DNA from: JBFWVJ01 sp050246795
GTDB taxonomy: Bacteria > Patescibacteriota > Gracilibacteria > JAUYGZ01
Assembly (NCBI GenBank): GCA_050246795.1
Contig: JBFWVJ010000008.1
Location: forward strand, 22,776-86,775
DNA length: 64,000 nt
Reading direction: 5' to 3'
The notes under the pieces are model-generated. The model had not been told where the DNA came from, did not search any database, and worked only from the letters and a program-made list of their open reading frames with translations. Position 1 is the first letter of the stretch; every line of letters begins with the position of its first letter. This document shows, piece after piece, positions 1-8,634 of the stretch. Made by a program: the position numbers and the translations under genes.

Positions 1-10
1 ACTCTAGAAG

Positions 11-50
11 GGCACCACCCAGCTCTGTCTGGTCATCGGTGCCTTTTCTT
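11..50 (+). terminator. rho-independent terminator
   Basis: A 6-bp stem, GGCACC at 11-16 and GGTGCC at 38-43, encloses a 21-base loop and is followed by TTTTCTT. It would end transcription of a gene left of the window before the endonuclease gene at 58. Confidence 0.7.
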
Positions 51-57
51 CAATTTT

Positions 58-609
58 ATGCCTCCAGCCATCCCGCTTACTACAAACCAAAAATTCGGCA
101 GCTTAACAGTCATTGAGCGAGTTGGTGTAGATAGATGGGGACAAGTGTTATGGCAGTGTAAGTGTGAATGCGGAAATCTTAAGACCGTTAGATCAGCAGA
201 CCTACGTGACGGACGTCAAGTAAGTTGTGGCTGTCAAAAGGCCGAAAGAATACGTCGCAGATGCACCACACACGGACAAACCAATACCAAAAAGTATGAA
301 CGTTTGAAGTCCGAGCTTCGGCGATACAGACGTTATAATCTGACTGAAGATGATTACAAAGATCTTCTAGTCACACAAGATTTTCGCTGCGCTATATGCG
401 GCGTTGATCCTAACAACCCAGATAGTGGACTACAACGTGGTTTTCATATAGACCACGATCACGTAACAGGCAAGGTTCGTGGCTTGCTGTGTGGTCGCTG
501 TAACGTTGGGATAGGATTGCTTGGAGATTCTGAGGAGAATCTTGAAGCTGCGATAAAATACCTCCGAAGAGCTTCGGCTCTGGTCGCTTTGCCTGGCGTT
601 AGTGAGTAG
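58..609 (+). CDS. HNH / endonuclease VII-family homing endonuclease
   Basis: A predicted mobile DNA endonuclease of 183 aa. Residues about 10-65 form a small zinc module (CECGN and SCGC motifs) that recurs in the endonucleases at 21,754 and 47,887. The C-terminal half is the recombination endonuclease VII domain: CAICG, then HIDHDHVTGKVRG, then LLCGRCN, giving two CxxC pairs and the His-rich active site. It sits between a terminator and the capsid gene, typical of a free-standing homing endonuclease inserted beside an essential gene. No Shine-Dalgarno sequence precedes the ATG. Confidence 0.88.
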   Translation: MPPAIPLTTNQKFGSLTVIERVGVDRWGQVLWQCKCECGNLKTVRSADLRDGRQVSCGCQKAERIRRRCTTHGQTNTKKYERLKSELRRYRRYNLTEDDYKDLLVTQDFRCAICGVDPNNPDSGLQRGFHIDHDHVTGKVRGLLCGRCNVGIGLLGDSEENLEAAIKYLRRASALVALPGVSE

Positions 610-656
610 GCTTTTATTAGTACTTATTAACTTTCTAACGAAAGGAAAGATCGACG

Positions 657-1595
657 ATGGCACTTTCTATTTCACAGATTGCCGCTGTTTCATATCCGCT
701 TGTGCTGTCAGATGCGCGCAAGGCGGAGAACCAGTGGTCGGAAAATGCGGCCCTCCGTACCCTCGAAAAGGGCGGATTCCTTAAGATGGAGTCAATGGGT
801 GAGACCATTGAGATCCCTCTGGATTACCGGCGTAACCCGGATACGTCTGTTCTAGTAGCTGACCAGGACGAGGCTTCACTCATCAAGACTGAAGTTCTGA
901 CGTCTGCCAGCTTTACTCCGGCTCAGCTGAACGTTCCCGTAACCTGGACGCTCGGCGACGAGACGAAGAATGAGCAGCAGAAGATTCCGTTCACCCGCGC
1001 TCTGATCGAAAATGCGATTCAGTCGCATGACGATGAGCTGGAAACGGACATCTTCACGTCAAGCACTGCTGGTGGCACGGAAATCCACGGTCTTGCCGAC
1101 CTGATCACGACTGCCGGCACTGGTACCGTTGGTGGTATCGACGCAGCTCTTGAGACGTGGTGGGCGAATAAGGCTGAGCAGTATGTTGATGGTAGCGATA
1201 TCGAGGCTGCTGCGACGGAACTGTTCAATGCCTGTTCAAAGGGCTCAGGTGCTGGCCTCCAGCCGACCCTGATCCTCTCAGGTCCCGATACTCAGGCTCT
1301 CTATGAGTCACAGCTCCAGGCCCTGCAGCGCTTCACGGATTCAAGCGAAGCGGATGCTGGTTTCAAGGTGCTGATGTTCAAGGGTGCTAAGTGGGTATTC
1401 TCGCACAAGGCTCATGCGACCAGTGCGTACTTCGTAAACCCGAAGAACTACCAGTGCGTAGTTGCGAAGAATGCGTTCCGTAAGAAGGGTGATACCTGGG
1501 ATGTTCCTGGCCAGAATGCCATGTACTTCCTGGTCTACTCAATGCTACAGAACGTTGTGTCGAATCGCTCACGTCTGGGCCGACTCTACATCTAA
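657..1595 (+). CDS. major capsid protein
   Basis: This 312-aa protein is probably the HK97-fold major capsid protein that builds the icosahedral head. It has the family's usual length, an N-terminal segment ending in ENAALRTLEKGG, a central IPFTRALIENAI helix, and the C-terminal SRLGRLYI ending often seen in phage capsid proteins. It starts 8 bases after an AAGGAAAG ribosome site. It is the first structural gene of the late block, followed by a short stem-loop terminator and two decoration-like genes. No scaffold or protease gene is in the window; these probably lie upstream. Confidence 0.85.
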   Translation: MALSISQIAAVSYPLVLSDARKAENQWSENAALRTLEKGGFLKMESMGETIEIPLDYRRNPDTSVLVADQDEASLIKTEVLTSASFTPAQLNVPVTWTLGDETKNEQQKIPFTRALIENAIQSHDDELETDIFTSSTAGGTEIHGLADLITTAGTGTVGGIDAALETWWANKAEQYVDGSDIEAAATELFNACSKGSGAGLQPTLILSGPDTQALYESQLQALQRFTDSSEADAGFKVLMFKGAKWVFSHKAHATSAYFVNPKNYQCVVAKNAFRKKGDTWDVPGQNAMYFLVYSMLQNVVSNRSRLGRLYI

Positions 1596-1626
1596 TCGTT
1601 TCTCATACGCTTACATTTGAGTAAGG

Positions 1627-1655
1627 AACCCGCCTGCAGCAATGTGGGCGGGTTT
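1627..1655 (+). terminator. stem-loop terminator after capsid gene
   Basis: AACCCGCC at 1627-1634 pairs perfectly with GGCGGGTT at 1647-1654. The T-tract is short, so it may be a partial terminator or an RNA-stabilising stem that keeps capsid mRNA more abundant than the downstream message. Confidence 0.6.
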
Positions 1656-1785
1656 GCTATTAAAAGGAGAGCTTTAAACTCCTTCAACCTCCAACGGTCC
1701 GGTATGGAAATTTCTCCTTATCGGAGTGCTTGGGCTAAAGCGCTACACACTTGAAATATAGTGCGGCAAGCGAGGAGTGTAAACT

Positions 1786-2223
1786 ATGGCTTGGTATAAT
1801 CAGGTTGACTCGGAGAAGAAGTTCCGTCTTGGTACTCGTAAGAAGGACGTAGCTGGTAATGAGTATATCTATCTGGCTGGCGTATCTTCAAACGCAGAAG
1901 GCAAGTTCGTTGTGTTCGATGAGTCGTTTGCGACGACCCTTCTGACGGCCGATGAGGTTGGTCCGGTCGGTGTTTCAATGGGCGCGTTCGATGCGACGAC
2001 TGAGTATGGTTGGGCGCAGATCTACGGCAAGAACACCGTTGCTTCTACCGATACGGTTGCGGCTGATAAGCAGCTGTTCATTGATGGCACGGCAGGGCGT
2101 GCAGATGATGCTGATGTGGCTGGCGATTTCATTGTCGGCGCATACTCAATGTCTGCGGATACTGCTAATGTTGCGTCGGTCTGGCTGAACTATCCATCAG
2201 TCGGTGACGCGGCTCACGACTAA
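1786..2223 (+). CDS. probable head decoration protein
   Basis: A 145-aa, beta-rich acidic protein directly after the capsid gene. Size, position and composition match the capsid-associated structural proteins that follow major capsid genes in many phages; I see no catalytic motif. Its 5' end carries gagtgtaaactatgg, repeated before the next gene at 2317, so the two share a translation-initiation region. The 190 bases upstream hold the capsid terminator and no other gene. Confidence 0.6.
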   Translation: MAWYNQVDSEKKFRLGTRKKDVAGNEYIYLAGVSSNAEGKFVVFDESFATTLLTADEVGPVGVSMGAFDATTEYGWAQIYGKNTVASTDTVAADKQLFIDGTAGRADDADVAGDFIVGAYSMSADTANVASVWLNYPSVGDAAHD

Positions 2224-2316
2224 TTTCTTTTCTTAACTTAAACTCGGTGAAGGGCAGTTCTCATGGAGCTGCACTTTTCCTTCGCTAGTCCTCTTTTGGG
2301 CATGAGAGTGTAAACT

Positions 2317-2811
2317 ATGGCATCTACTCCATTTCGTCTATTTAATACGGTTCTCCGCGCTAAGGCCTACATTACGAAGGGCGTAAAGAGCGTTACTGCT
2401 TCGGCTACTGCAAGTCGTAAGGACCATGCTGGTCGTACTACGACCCTTGATGCTGCAGCTGGTCTAACGATTACCCTTCCGGCGACTGCTTCTGCTCGTC
2501 TCGGTGAGAAGTATCGGTTTGTGGTTGGCACGCTTCTGACTTCCAATGACTACATTATCAAAGTTGCGAATGCGACCGATGTAATGGTTGGCGGTATCCT
2601 CATCAATGATATTGGTGACTCAAGCGCTGCGACTGCAGACTTCTTCCCGACCGCTTCAACCTCAGACACGATCACCATTCCTTCTGCCACTGGTGGTGGT
2701 AAGGTCGGTGATTGGGTTGAGCTTGAGATGATTGCCTCAGGTAAGTGGCATGTAACTGGTCAACTGCAGGGTCTCACTGATCCGGCAACTCCATTTAGCG
2801 CGACTGTCTAA
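2317..2811 (+). CDS. probable head decoration / virion surface protein
   Basis: A 164-aa Ala/Thr/Ser-rich, beta-strand-rich protein with LTITLPATAS and YRFVVGT segments, resembling phage head-fibre or decoration proteins. The start region duplicates that of the preceding gene, suggesting equal expression. A weak hairpin near 2255-2280 lies in the 93-base gap. Function is inferred from position and composition only. Confidence 0.55.
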   Translation: MASTPFRLFNTVLRAKAYITKGVKSVTASATASRKDHAGRTTTLDAAAGLTITLPATASARLGEKYRFVVGTLLTSNDYIIKVANATDVMVGGILINDIGDSSAATADFFPTASTSDTITIPSATGGGKVGDWVELEMIASGKWHVTGQLQGLTDPATPFSATV

Positions 2812-2817
2812 TAACCA

Positions 2818-3423
2818 ATGAAGTCACTAAGACTTCTTGGGACAGCACCGTCTCTAGCACTGATGCCTCCCACACCCAGTGATGGGTCGTGGGAGGTCTG
2901 GTGTGCGAACGATCATAGAGGGATTAATAAGTGGCTCCCACGAGTTATCAGAGAATCAGAATGGACTCGTTGGTTCAATCTTCATTCTCGTCATCATATG
3001 GAGATCACTTACCCAAGAATTATAACATGGTATAAAAACCAAACCAAGCCGCTGTACTTTCAGCGACATCAACCAGATATTCCCGCCTCCAACCCTTTCC
3101 CATTTACGGAGATTCAAGAAGCCTTTAACACACGTTATTTCACTTGTAGTGCAGCGTGGTTATTGGCTTTTGCTATTTTAGGGGGCTTTACTCATATTGA
3201 GTTGTGGGGCATTGAAGTTGCGAAACGCAAGGCAGCATATGCTTGGGAGCGACCTTGTCTTTTCTACTGGATTGAAGAAGCCAGACGAAGAGGAATAACA
3301 GTGTGGTATCCAGATTGGCTGGATTGGGACTTTACCGAAGCTGGTGATCCTACTGCATATGAAGGAAAACTTTACGGCCTGGAAACAAAGCCTGAACCTG
3401 AAGGATTAAATTATGATGGATGA
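2818..3423 (+). CDS. phage protein with a DUF115/glycan-transferase-like motif
   Basis: A 201-aa protein beginning with LRLLGTAPSLALMP and containing GGFTHIELWGIEV, the two sequence signatures of a family of phage proteins distantly like DUF115 or sialyltransferase-type Rossmann folds. A role in modifying virion or host glycans is possible but inferred. It lies 6 bases after the previous gene and its stop overlaps the next ATG (ATGA). Confidence 0.5.
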   Translation: MKSLRLLGTAPSLALMPPTPSDGSWEVWCANDHRGINKWLPRVIRESEWTRWFNLHSRHHMEITYPRIITWYKNQTKPLYFQRHQPDIPASNPFPFTEIQEAFNTRYFTCSAAWLLAFAILGGFTHIELWGIEVAKRKAAYAWERPCLFYWIEEARRRGITVWYPDWLDWDFTEAGDPTAYEGKLYGLETKPEPEGLNYDG

Positions 3424-3974
3424 TTACGCTTATGGCTCCACCTAAAAAGCAGTTCTGTCCAAATGGGCATGATACATTCATCGTTGGGCGTTATTCTACT
3501 GGAACGTGCAAAGCGTGTATAAAGAATTATAGCCACAAGTGGTATGCAGAAAATGCCGAGCGCATGAAGCAGCATCGTCGCACTAAATATGCAACGAACA
3601 AATCTAATCTTATGGATGCGCATCGGACATACAACCAAGGCTTACTAGATGAGTTCTTTGAGGCTTATGGTTCAACTTGTCAAGGTCCGACAGGAACCAA
3701 TGATTGTGTTCATGGTGGAGTTTCTGATAGGGATCTGCTCACTATTGCTCATTTGTGGGGTGATGGTAAGGAGCACCGGGATGCCGTGGGCAATAGAAGT
3801 ACGGCAATGTCATTACTCGATCTAAAGCGCCGAGGGTGGCCCAAGGATATTGGTATTGGAGTTCAGTGCCACAACTGCCAGAGGAAACATACATTAATCA
3901 TGCTTGATTTCTCTAGACAAGTAAATATTGCTGTAAGCAGTGCTTGTGAAGAGATCGGTATGTGGAGTAATTAG
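3420..3974 (+). CDS. zinc-finger HNH-like protein
   Basis: A 184-aa protein with an N-terminal FCPNGHD...CKACIKNYSHKWY module and a later CHNCQRKH pair, which looks like the paired zinc ligands of phage HNH-type proteins. The middle contains LLTIAHLWGDG, a possible degenerate His active site. The ATG at 3420 overlaps the upstream TGA; a second ATG at 3432 is possible. Probably an endonuclease-like insertion, but no clear HNH triad is visible. Confidence 0.5.
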   Translation: MITLMAPPKKQFCPNGHDTFIVGRYSTGTCKACIKNYSHKWYAENAERMKQHRRTKYATNKSNLMDAHRTYNQGLLDEFFEAYGSTCQGPTGTNDCVHGGVSDRDLLTIAHLWGDGKEHRDAVGNRSTAMSLLDLKRRGWPKDIGIGVQCHNCQRKHTLIMLDFSRQVNIAVSSACEEIGMWSN

Positions 3975-3976
3975 AT

Positions 3977-4345
3977 ATGGCTGATGACTATTCACTTTTT
4001 AGGCGCTATGGTAACAATAGGGCCTTTGCAACACAGCTGGATTTTACCACGGCTACAGAAACTACAGAGCTGGTTGCTGCTCGTTCAGCATCTTGGACAA
4101 TTTACGTCCAGCGAATTATTGTTTGGATTAAGACCGATGCAGCCCAGTCACTGACCTTTCAGGACGATGCAGGGACGCCAGTTGTTATCGCAAAGGTTCC
4201 AGCATCTCCCGGTGCTGACACTCGACGGGACTTTGACTTTGGTCCTCGGGGAGTCGCACTGACTGAAGGAAAGAATCTCGATGCTGCATTCTCTGCAGCT
4301 GGTCTTGCAGGCCATCTTGAGGTTATCGGCTATCATAAGGAATAG
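3977..4345 (+). CDS. hypothetical virion protein
   Basis: A 122-aa protein of predicted beta-sandwich character (TIYVQRIIVWIKTDA, LTFQDDAG). It is similar in style to small head- or tail-surface proteins, with no enzymatic motif. It begins 2 bases after the preceding stop and is read with the structural operon. Confidence 0.45.
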   Translation: MADDYSLFRRYGNNRAFATQLDFTTATETTELVAARSASWTIYVQRIIVWIKTDAAQSLTFQDDAGTPVVIAKVPASPGADTRRDFDFGPRGVALTEGKNLDAAFSAAGLAGHLEVIGYHKE

Positions 4346-4354
4346 TGGAGTATC

Positions 4355-4588
4355 ATGAATATCTCTAAGCACGAACTAGAAAAGGAAATTGAGGGCATCC
4401 AGAAGCAGGCTCAGGAAGCATTGAAGCAGCGCGAACAGGCCCTACAGGTAATTAAGCAGACTGAGGAACTTCTTCTTCAGGCTGAGGGTGCATTGAAGAT
4501 TCTACATCATCTCATGGCGCAGGTTGATAAGCCGGAAGGTGAGCACAAAACTCTTGACGGAGAGGTTGTTCCCGAGAGCAAGGAGTAA
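4355..4588 (+). CDS. coiled-coil protein
   Basis: A 77-aa protein, almost entirely heptad-rich coiled coil over residues 5-55 (many E, K, Q, L) with an acidic tail. It starts after a TGGAG ribosome site and sits just before the tail-fibre gene, so it may act as a trimerisation or chaperone factor for fibre proteins; this is inference. Confidence 0.5.
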   Translation: MNISKHELEKEIEGIQKQAQEALKQREQALQVIKQTEELLLQAEGALKILHHLMAQVDKPEGEHKTLDGEVVPESKE

Positions 4589-4593
4589 ACGCT

Positions 4594-5079
4594 ATGGCAG
4601 CGATTTTTAAACTCACTACGGGAATTGCATATGTAAGAGGATGGACTGGAAGTATTTCTGGTGGTACCCTTCAGCTTGCTGACGACTCCGTGAGTGCGCC
4701 GAGTCTGACGAACGATGGCGACACAGATACCGGCCTTTTCTTCCCACAGGACAACAGTGTTGCGCTCGGCGGGAATGGAACCGAATATCTGCGAATTCGG
4801 ACCAACTCAGTCAATGTTGGGATTCAGGGTTCAGTAGGGTTAGGCGCTTCGGCGAATACAGCGGATGTCATTCTTGAGCGCGATGCCGCCAACACCCTCG
4901 CGCTGCGGAATGGGACGAACGCGCAGAACTTCAGGGTCTACGGCACCACGACTGGTTCCAAGTATCTCGGCCTTGCTCACAACGGCACCGACGCCGTTAT
5001 CTCCACGACAGCCGGAGCACTTAAAGTTGACGGTTCGGCAGGAGAACTTGCATTCCAAACATCTGGCGCAACTCGTTGA
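4594..5079 (+). CDS. tail-fibre protein, N-terminal part (ends at in-frame TGA)
   Basis: A 161-aa reading frame with repetitive fibre sequence (GGTLQLADDSVSAPSL, DTDTGLFFPQDNSVAL, LALRNGTNAQNFRVYG) typical of shafts of phage fibres. It ends at TGA 5077-5079, and the same frame stays open from 5080 to 5949. The expected family sequence across the junction is TRW-Y..AGH, so the TGA replaces a Trp codon (TGG). From about 4860 the GC content rises well above the neighbours, suggesting an imported module. Confidence 0.7.
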   Translation: MAAIFKLTTGIAYVRGWTGSISGGTLQLADDSVSAPSLTNDGDTDTGLFFPQDNSVALGGNGTEYLRIRTNSVNVGIQGSVGLGASANTADVILERDAANTLALRNGTNAQNFRVYGTTTGSKYLGLAHNGTDAVISTTAGALKVDGSAGELAFQTSGATR

Positions 5080-5082
5080 TAT

Positions 5083-5949
5083 ATGCAAACGGCGGGGCAC
5101 CTCCTCGCCAACGCTGACAACACCTACGACATCGGGGCTGCTGCGGCCACACGTCCACGCAATGTCTATGTTGGCACCTCGATCTTCGTCAACAGCTACC
5201 TTAGCAACGCTTCCGCCTCCAACCCTGAAGTGCTGGACCTCAACTATGCCGGTGGCAACACCAGTGTTGCGTTTCGCAAGCATGTCCTGTTTACCAGCGA
5301 CAACACGCATGACATCGGGGCGAGCGGGGCGACGAGGCCGAGGAACGGTTACTTTGGCAACAACCTGGCAGCAGACGGGCAGATTACCGCAGGCACGCAT
5401 TTATTTGCGGGCGCGGCGGGTCGAATCGCGTGGACGAACCGGGGCCGCTTGAACTCGCCATCCGATGGCGTAGTGACGCTAACGAATGCTGCCGAAACCG
5501 ACTTTTCCCGCATCCAGTTCGGCGGCACGACGAGCAGCTCCCCGGCGCTGAAGCGGAGCTCGACGGGGATTCAGTTCGTCCTCGCTGATGACAGTGCTTT
5601 GACGTGGGCGCAGGCGTCTTTCCTTATCGCAGGCACGAGCAATAACGCATCAGCCGGTAGCATTAGAACTGCCAACAATACCGGGTGGTTTGCCCGTAAC
5701 GCCACAAACAGCGCGAACATCGAGGTCGTCACCGTAACCAACGGCGACATCGTTGGCGTGGGTAATAGTGTGGGCAGTCCGGCGACTGCCGTGCGAATTG
5801 GTGCGGCGGGGACACCAGCAGAACTGCCCTACACAAAGACCGATACCGGAGATCCCACGGGCGCTGAGGGTCGCATTTACATCAACACGTTCGACAACGT
5901 CATCAAGATGTATGCAGATGGTGCTTGGCGCACGTTGGTGACGTGGTAA
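5083..5949 (+). CDS. tail-fibre protein, C-terminal part
   Basis: A 288-aa continuation of the fibre frame. Two NTYDIGA..ATRPRN-type repeats (DNTYDIGAAAATRPRNVYVG near the start, DNTHDIGASGATRPRNGYFG about 65 residues later) are hallmarks of this family, and the end (EGRIYINTFDNVIKMY) is a common fibre terminus. It has no ribosome site of its own at the ATG 5083, so it probably was, or still is, expressed with the upstream half. The sequence is GC-rich. Confidence 0.7.
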   Translation: MQTAGHLLANADNTYDIGAAAATRPRNVYVGTSIFVNSYLSNASASNPEVLDLNYAGGNTSVAFRKHVLFTSDNTHDIGASGATRPRNGYFGNNLAADGQITAGTHLFAGAAGRIAWTNRGRLNSPSDGVVTLTNAAETDFSRIQFGGTTSSSPALKRSSTGIQFVLADDSALTWAQASFLIAGTSNNASAGSIRTANNTGWFARNATNSANIEVVTVTNGDIVGVGNSVGSPATAVRIGAAGTPAELPYTKTDTGDPTGAEGRIYINTFDNVIKMYADGAWRTLVTW

Positions 5950-5992
5950 ACCCTATGGATCTCTCCCCCTCCGTCCACCCGAGGTAAGCTAA

Positions 5993-6415
5993 ATGCCAAT
6001 CTTCTCGCCTGAAGAACTCATCCGCCATCTTGATAAGGTCCCTGTGATTCAGGGGCCTGCGGTGGCAGGCGAGCAGATAGGAGCGCAACCAGATGATCCA
6101 AACCGCCTCAAGCGTTGGATTGCTCTTTTGGGTGGTCAGATGTTTGATGCTGGCTCAACCACATTCGCTCTTAATCAAGGAGCAACTGAGTCGAATCCTA
6201 TCATGCGTCCTTTTGCAGATAAGCCCGCTGCCTTCTACCCTATTAAGATTGGAATTGGGGCCCTAACGGCACTCCTATTAGATCGTGTAGCGAAGAAGGA
6301 GCCTGAAATCGCAAACGGTGCTGCGATTGGCTCAACCATCGGGCTTGGAATTGCCGGAACTAGAAACCTTGTGAATGGGTTTGAGCATAAAAGAATCAAC
6401 AACAGAGATAAATAA
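5993..6415 (+). CDS. small membrane protein (DUF5658-like)
   Basis: A 140-aa protein with GGQMFDAGSTTFALNQGATE followed by NPIM, then a hydrophobic helix (FYPIKIGIGALTALLLD) and a second one (AAIGSTIGLGIAG). This arrangement resembles DUF5658-type integral membrane proteins common in phage structural operons. Function unknown. Confidence 0.55.
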   Translation: MPIFSPEELIRHLDKVPVIQGPAVAGEQIGAQPDDPNRLKRWIALLGGQMFDAGSTTFALNQGATESNPIMRPFADKPAAFYPIKIGIGALTALLLDRVAKKEPEIANGAAIGSTIGLGIAGTRNLVNGFEHKRINNRDK

Positions 6416-6417
6416 CG

Positions 6418-6870
6418 GTGGCAACATACAATAAGTTTGAGGTGTTTGTTGGGGATCTTGCTGGAGGGGTGCATGACATCTTAGGTACCGGAGGTTCTGG
6501 AGCAGACACTCTAAAAGTTTACCTCTCGAACACCGCTCCTGATGCATCTGCTGACTCCGTTATCGGGGATCTTGCAGAAATCGCTAGTGGAAGCGGTTAC
6601 ACTTCTGGTGGGTATTCTGTTACGAATGTCGGAACACGATCAGGTGGAACGTTTACCCTGCAGGGCACCTCACTAGCAATTACTGCGATAGGTGGTTCAG
6701 TAGGACCGTTCCGTTATGTTGTTCTTTACAACGATACGTCTGCCAGCGATTCACTGATTGCGTGGTGGGATTATGGTTCTAGTCTTACTTTAGATGACGG
6801 AGAATCTATCGTCATTAAGTTTAATTCAGCAGCTTTGGGTGCGGCTGGTAATATTCTTACGATCGTTTAA
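6418..6870 (+). CDS. virion structural protein of a common phage family
   Basis: A 150-aa protein that starts with GTG. The opening MATYNKFEVFVGDLAGGVHD, then TLKVYLSNTAPDA and the GSGYTSGGYSV segment, are characteristic of a widespread phage structural family of 130-150 aa. It starts 2 bases after the previous stop. Probably a head- or tail-surface component. Confidence 0.65.
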   Translation: MATYNKFEVFVGDLAGGVHDILGTGGSGADTLKVYLSNTAPDASADSVIGDLAEIASGSGYTSGGYSVTNVGTRSGGTFTLQGTSLAITAIGGSVGPFRYVVLYNDTSASDSLIAWWDYGSSLTLDDGESIVIKFNSAALGAAGNILTIV

Positions 6871-6872
6871 AG

Positions 6873-7031
6873 ATGAATGATTGCTGTAAAAACGTAGACA
6901 ACTTCCGCGTAGAAACATCTCCTACTAGACCTGATATCGTTATTAGAATCTGTAAGGAGTGTGGAAGACGTCAGATTGAAATTTCGATTGAACCCCTAAA
7001 GCTGGGTGTTAGGATGATGAATGGCAGATAA
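6873..7031 (+). CDS. small zinc-binding protein
   Basis: A 52-aa reading frame beginning MNDCCKNVDNFRVE and containing CKECGRR, giving four cysteines spaced like a small zinc finger. The arrangement resembles a recurring phage small-protein family. It overlaps the next gene start by 11 bases. Confidence 0.65.
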   Translation: MNDCCKNVDNFRVETSPTRPDIVIRICKECGRRQIEISIEPLKLGVRMMNGR

Positions 7032-7494
7032 TGTAGCTATTACCGCAGGCTCAGGGACAAGCATTGCGACTGATGATGTGGGTGGTGTTCAGTATCAGCG
7101 AGTAAAGGTATCAGTTGGGGCCGACGGGTCAGCAACCGACGTCTCCGCTGCTGCACCGATTCCTACAGTTCCTGGCCGACCGGTAACCAACCCACTCACG
7201 ACCGCTGCTGTCAGTGCTTCGAGCTCAGGTGACAATACACTCGTCTCGGCAACTGCTTCGCAGACCACAAGAGTCTTTCGACTTTATTTGGTGGCTGCTG
7301 CGGCGGTATCGATTAAGCTGATCTCCGGAGCGACTGATTTAACTGGTGTAATTCCTCTTACCGCTAACGGTGCTCTCTGTCTTGAGTTTGAGGGCGCACC
7401 ACATTTTGTTACCGGAACAAACGAGGCATTTATTCTTAACCTTTCATCAGCAGTCGCGGTGACTGGTTGGATTGGTTACGAGAAGAGTGCATAA
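7021..7494 (+). CDS. virion surface protein
   Basis: A 157-aa protein with QRVKVSVGADGSATDVS near the N-terminus and a beta-rich C-terminal domain ending GWIGYEKSA. It resembles structural proteins found near fibres in many phages. No catalytic residues are seen. Confidence 0.55.
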   Translation: MADNVAITAGSGTSIATDDVGGVQYQRVKVSVGADGSATDVSAAAPIPTVPGRPVTNPLTTAAVSASSSGDNTLVSATASQTTRVFRLYLVAAAAVSIKLISGATDLTGVIPLTANGALCLEFEGAPHFVTGTNEAFILNLSSAVAVTGWIGYEKSA

Positions 7495-7496
7495 TT

Positions 7497-8114
7497 ATGA
7501 GTGGTATTTTTAATCCAAGAAATCCAGGTGGGTCTGATACACAAATCCAGTTTAATGATGGTGGAGTGTTCGGTGGTGACAGCGGGCTGGTCTTTAATAA
7601 GACAACTAACGAACTAACACTAGCTGGGTTGCTTGATGTGTCAGGTGCGTCGGCTGGTCAGATAGAATTTCCAGCAACTCAGAATGCTTCTTCAAACGCC
7701 AACACTTTAGACGATTATGAAGAAGGTACTTGGACCCCAATTTTTACAGCAGCGAGTGGGTCTGGTGCGACCCACTCTTCACAGATTGGTGGATACGTAA
7801 AAGTTGGCCAGCTTGTGCATGCTTGGGGCGATGTGACTATGTCCGGTAAGGGCACCCTCAGTGGGCACCTGCGGATTGGTGGGTTCCCCTTCACCGCCAG
7901 CAACATCGTAGCCGCGCAGGCTCTCGCGATTGGATTCTTCTCGGGCTACTCCACGTCGGTGGTCGTCATCTATGGCCACCTTGCGGGTAGCGGAACATCT
8001 GTAGACCTTTACCACCAAACAGCAGCAGCCACCGCAGCATCCGCAACACAGGTAACTGATGTAAGCACTTCAGCTCGTTTGATGTTTGCCTGCACATATC
8101 GTGCCTCGGCATAA
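7497..8114 (+). CDS. tail-fibre protein
   Basis: A 205-aa fibre protein. The N-terminus NPGGSDTQIQFNDGG-type and GLVFN segments, then the signature LDDYEEGTWTP, mark a family of phage tail fibres whose C-terminal head domain varies. The part after about 7,830 is more GC-rich than the start, suggesting exchange of the receptor-binding domain. The ATG at 7497 directly follows the preceding TAA. Confidence 0.75.
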   Translation: MSGIFNPRNPGGSDTQIQFNDGGVFGGDSGLVFNKTTNELTLAGLLDVSGASAGQIEFPATQNASSNANTLDDYEEGTWTPIFTAASGSGATHSSQIGGYVKVGQLVHAWGDVTMSGKGTLSGHLRIGGFPFTASNIVAAQALAIGFFSGYSTSVVVIYGHLAGSGTSVDLYHQTAAATAASATQVTDVSTSARLMFACTYRASA

Positions 8115-8146
8115 CTCTTTTCTTATTTAGATATAAAAAATAACTT

Positions 8147-8395
8147 ATGGCACTTACCAAACAGTCAGTCATTGACAAACTAGAGATCGTGGAGGATGCC
8201 TCTATTCAGATCCGTACCGCACACTATATTCTAGAAGACGGTGCTCGTATTGCTGGTCCTAGATATTCTCGAAAGGCATATTTCCCCGGAGACACATCAA
8301 TTTCTAACGAACCTAATTGGGTTCAGAACATTTCTGATATAGTCTGGACTCGTGCAAAAATAGCAGCATATCAAGCTAAGCAGTCGTCCGTATAA
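8147..8395 (+). CDS. conserved hypothetical phage protein
   Basis: An 82-aa protein with ALTKQSVIDKLEIVED at the start, then RTAHYILEDGARI and YFPGDTSIS, resembling a small protein repeatedly seen next to phage fibre genes. No known function. Confidence 0.55.
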   Translation: MALTKQSVIDKLEIVEDASIQIRTAHYILEDGARIAGPRYSRKAYFPGDTSISNEPNWVQNISDIVWTRAKIAAYQAKQSSV

Positions 8396-8403
8396 GGTAG
8401 GTA

Positions 8404-8634
8404 ATGTCGCTTCTACTTCTTCTGCACCGGCCTCTTAATGTAGTTGCTGATATATCAACTGTAACTGGTGCATACAACTTAACAGGTACCTCCATTAGTA
8501 TTGTCCTCAGGACAGTCAGTGTGGTTGACTCTGTTGTTATGTCTTCAGTGCTTGCAAAATCTGCTAGTGTTGTCGATTCTGTTATCGATTCAGTAGACGT
8601 AACACCCACCCTTATTTCAGCAGTGGAGGTATAA
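8404..8634 (+). CDS. hypothetical protein
   Basis: A 76-aa Val/Ser-rich protein with repeating SVVDSV-type segments, suggesting a short beta-solenoid or fibre-like repeat. It begins after an AAGGTAGG site and its stop overlaps the next ATG by one base. Not recognised. Confidence 0.45.
   Translation: MSLLLLLHRPLNVVADISTVTGAYNLTGTSISIVLRTVSVVDSVVMSSVLAKSASVVDSVIDSVDVTPTLISAVEV

Noticed and set aside
4865..5452. Long overlapping reading frame in the fibre region
   Set aside because: Composition is a Ser/Thr/Arg-rich shadow caused by the GC-rich fibre frame.
4594..5949. Diversity-generating retroelement acting on the fibre
   Set aside because: No reverse transcriptase or template repeat is present in the window.
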